This document shows positions 14,005-15,566 of a stretch of 15,566 nucleotides of DNA, one piece after another. Position 1 is the first letter of the stretch; each line of letters opens with the position of its first letter. The notes under the pieces are model-generated. The model was not told the DNA's origin. It saw only the letters and a list, made by a program, of their open reading frames with translations, and searched no databases. The stretch is from a bacterium (lineage in GTDB: Bacteria; Spirochaetota; UBA4802; UBA5550). Where the stretch lies: positions 1-15,566 of the forward strand of contig JAAENB010000865.1 in the NCBI GenBank assembly GCA_024224995.1, in the 5' to 3' direction. The position numbers and the translations under genes were made by a program.

Positions 14005-15210
14005 TTAATTTTCCAGGATCGTGATATCAACGCGCCTGTTCTTTTTACGCCCTTTTTCATTGGCATTGCTTGCCACAGGTTTTTGGGAACCAAGTCCCCG
14101 TGTAGTAACCTGGTTTTTTTTACAGGCTCCTAACGAAAGAAGGTAATTCCCCACTGCCCGGGCGCGTTTTCTGGAAAGAATAAGGGAGGTCCGTTCCGGC
14201 CCTACCCTGGCAGTATGACCCGTAATAAGAAAATCTCTTCCCGGGTATTTTTTCATAATAGCCGCGATTTTAGCAAGTTTCTTCTTCTCCGATGTTCTGA
14301 GCGCTGCTTTATTCGGGGGAAATTCTATATTATCCAGGGTGAGAGTTACTCCGCTAGCTCCTGCTTTAACAGTAGTGTCGGCAATTCCCTTTATTCCTAT
14401 TTCAGCCTTAAGATCCTTAACAACCTGAACCTTGTTCAGTTTTTTCGATTTGATGAGCCTTCCCCTGGCAATTCCTTCATATTCTACGAATTTACCGTTT
14501 GAAAGATGGAATATATAATCAAATTCATCTATATAAGAATGGAGCTTTCCTTCTTTAATGTTCCAGTAATATACCTGGTCCGAAACCCCGGTTATTTTTA
14601 CCGGTACTGGCTGTGAAGTCTGGCGTATCGACTTTACCCGGTGAAACGTGGTATAATGGATCTTTAAAACAGCCACCCGTTCCCCGTCTTTGACCTCATT
14701 TCTCAGGTACGAATACTGTACGATTACTGGAAAATGGAATGCTTTTTTTATTCCGTAGCCTCTTCTCAGGTCGTGGACCTCTTCAGCGGTCTCGGTCCAG
14801 GTATCTCCGGGTTTAACTGTTCTTTCGGGAAAAAAAGGAAGATTTCGAAGTACGGGCATAAAATAATCCTTGTTTATTGTATATCGTCCCTGTTTATCCC
14901 GTTTAAACCGGGAACGGTAATTTGACTTTTGAGAGAATGAAGCAGTTGCGGAGTAAAAGCTTTCAGAGGTCTGGAAAGAGGCTGAAATGTCGCCTTTTCC
15001 TGCTTCTGCCGAGAGCACGGAAATTGCTACTTTATAAAGAATATCGGTCTTACAGGAAACTACCCCATTAGAAGAAACTGCTTCACTTACTTCGGTAATT
15101 ACCCGGTATTTTTCCCCGGCTGTATATTTAAAAGCAAGCTCCTCAGCGGAGACCGGTATCGCCATAAGGGTAATAAGAAAAAATATCACTTCTGGAATGA
15201 ATCGCTTCAT
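14005..15210 (-). CDS. OmpA-family outer-membrane/periplasmic protein
   Basis: A 401-residue protein with a Sec signal peptide (MKRFIPEVIFFLITLMAIPVSA, cleavage likely after residue 22). A beta-rich N-terminal part (~25-260) of the type seen in spirochaete OmpA proteins follows, and then a C-terminal OmpA/peptidoglycan-binding domain (~285-401). The domain shows the expected pattern DNIEFPPNKAAL, ITGHTARVG, LSRKRARAV, RGLGSQKPVA and NRRVDITILEN. The Asp that normally follows HT and binds meso-DAP is Ala334, while the partner Arg349 is kept. ATG 15210 begins the signal peptide; the frame stays open to 15528 but that part lacks a signal peptide or any domain. No Shine-Dalgarno sequence is visible. 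It probably links the outer membrane to the cell wall. Confidence 0.85.
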   Translation of the reverse strand: MKRFIPEVIFFLITLMAIPVSAEELAFKYTAGEKYRVITEVSEAVSSNGVVSCKTDILYKVAISVLSAEAGKGDISASFQTSESFYSATASFSQKSNYRSRFKRDKQGRYTINKDYFMPVLRNLPFFPERTVKPGDTWTETAEEVHDLRRGYGIKKAFHFPVIVQYSYLRNEVKDGERVAVLKIHYTTFHRVKSIRQTSQPVPVKITGVSDQVYYWNIKEGKLHSYIDEFDYIFHLSNGKFVEYEGIARGRLIKSKKLNKVQVVKDLKAEIGIKGIADTTVKAGASGVTLTLDNIEFPPNKAALRTSEKKKLAKIAAIMKKYPGRDFLITGHTARVGPERTSLILSRKRARAVGNYLLSLGACKKNQVTTRGLGSQKPVASNANEKGRKKNRRVDITILEN

Positions 15211-15219
15211 ATTCACACA

Positions 15220-15246
15220 ATTATAATAATAGCGGCTGCAAGTCAA
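15220..15246 (-). promoter_or_regulatory. Candidate promoter of the OmpA-family gene
   Basis: On the minus strand TTGACT (15246-15241, 5/6) and a perfect TATAAT (15225-15220) are 15 nt apart, slightly short. Only 9 nt separate the -10 from the ATG, so the leader would be 2-4 nt at most. Confidence 0.5.
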
Positions 15247-15566
15247 TAAAAAATATGAACCTGTTACTGCAAAAACAAGACTTGAGTTCCTAAAAAAGTC
15301 GTATATGCTAATATCAGGTCCATGGGAACCGGCAGGGGCGGGAAAAAATAGGTCAGAAGCTGTGGTTATACCGGGGTCCGTTTCTGTCGGCCCCCCAACC
15401 CCCAGAGGGGGCGTAAAAGTTTTTGAAAATGAGCCAATTTCAGCCCGGGGTTTTAACCCCAGAGGGCAGCAGAGCAAAACCCCGGATAACATCTTCCGGG
15501 AACAGGCCCTGTTTCTAAAATAGTTCACCAGGATGATGGGTTTTTCTCATAGCGTGGGGCTTCCAG
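15247..15566. other. Non-coding stretch at the right edge
   Basis: I see no convincing gene. Frames are open on both strands but have no domain, no credible start signal and a composition set by C- and G-runs. A gene could end or begin within the last ~40 bases, but too little is visible. The stretch holds the paired hairpins listed at 15390-15467. Confidence 0.5.
15390..15467. repeat. Two GC-rich hairpins with a shared CCCC-AGA-GGG core
   Basis: Hairpin A (15390-15412) can pair GCCCCC with GGGGGC, or CCCCC with GGGGG around AGA. Hairpin B (15443-15467) pairs GCCCGGGGTT with AACCCC-AGA-GGGC: 10 bp with an AGA bulge. Both contain AACCCC(C)AGAGGG. This looks like a dispersed intergenic repeat or structured RNA; no T-run follows. 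Confidence 0.45.

Noticed and set aside
15211..15528. N-terminal extension of the OmpA-family frame and an opposite 72-codon frame at 15305-15523
   Set aside because: The signal peptide begins at 15210, and the added part has no domain and reads through C/G-run hairpins. The opposite frame is equally featureless.
15529..15566. Possible start of a plus-strand gene (ATG near 15533) or end of a minus-strand gene (TGA near 15525)
   Set aside because: About a dozen codons are visible, with no recognisable motif; not enough to support a gene.

Overview
The window carries about fourteen genes from a diderm bacterium of moderate GC content (roughly 40-45% by eye). The best guess is a spirochaete (Spirochaetota) or a close environmental relative. 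The hints are an OmpA-family protein of spirochaete type, in which the usual meso-DAP-binding Asp is Ala, and two lipoproteins with relaxed lipoboxes (FMGC, SIAC). No rRNA, tRNA, CRISPR array, insertion sequence or intact prophage was seen. The phylum call is inference, not proof.

Left block, minus strand, 1-5883: in order of transcription, a two-domain oxidoreductase (MDR plus Gfo/Idh/MocA), a family-4-like glycosyltransferase coupled to it by an ATGA overlap, and a Wzx-like flippase 12 bp further on. After 89 bp comes a LuxC-type acyl-CoA reductase that runs off the left edge. The first three look like part of a surface-polysaccharide locus (sugar oxidation/reduction, transfer, export). The LuxC homologue adds an unexpected fatty-aldehyde step.

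Polyamine block, minus strand, 5917-7660: a promoter drives a small lipoprotein and then a fused S-adenosylmethionine decarboxylase-spermidine synthase. The fusion keeps the pyruvoyl Ser, His and Cys but departs from consensus at several active-site positions in both halves. A perfect 28-bp inverted repeat with a 32-nt centre separates this block from the polysaccharide genes.

Middle block, 7731-11165: citrate synthase and a DUF6873-type GME-fold protein lie on the plus strand. They converge, with a 32-bp overlap, on a tiny membrane protein. Upstream of that gene are a perfect 34-bp palindrome and a 24-nt promoter-like motif. A near copy of the motif lies upstream of the next gene, a lipoprotein framed by phage-tail-fibre-like NVGIG repeats.

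Right block, 11269-15566: a methyltransferase-like gene that may be leaderless converges on an unknown secreted or anchored protein, whose probable terminator lies inside the methyltransferase coding sequence. Next come DUF503, a membrane-anchored GyrI-like protein and the OmpA-family protein; the last two converge with no gap. The final ~320 bp have no convincing gene but contain two GC-rich hairpins with a shared CCCC-AGA-GGG core.
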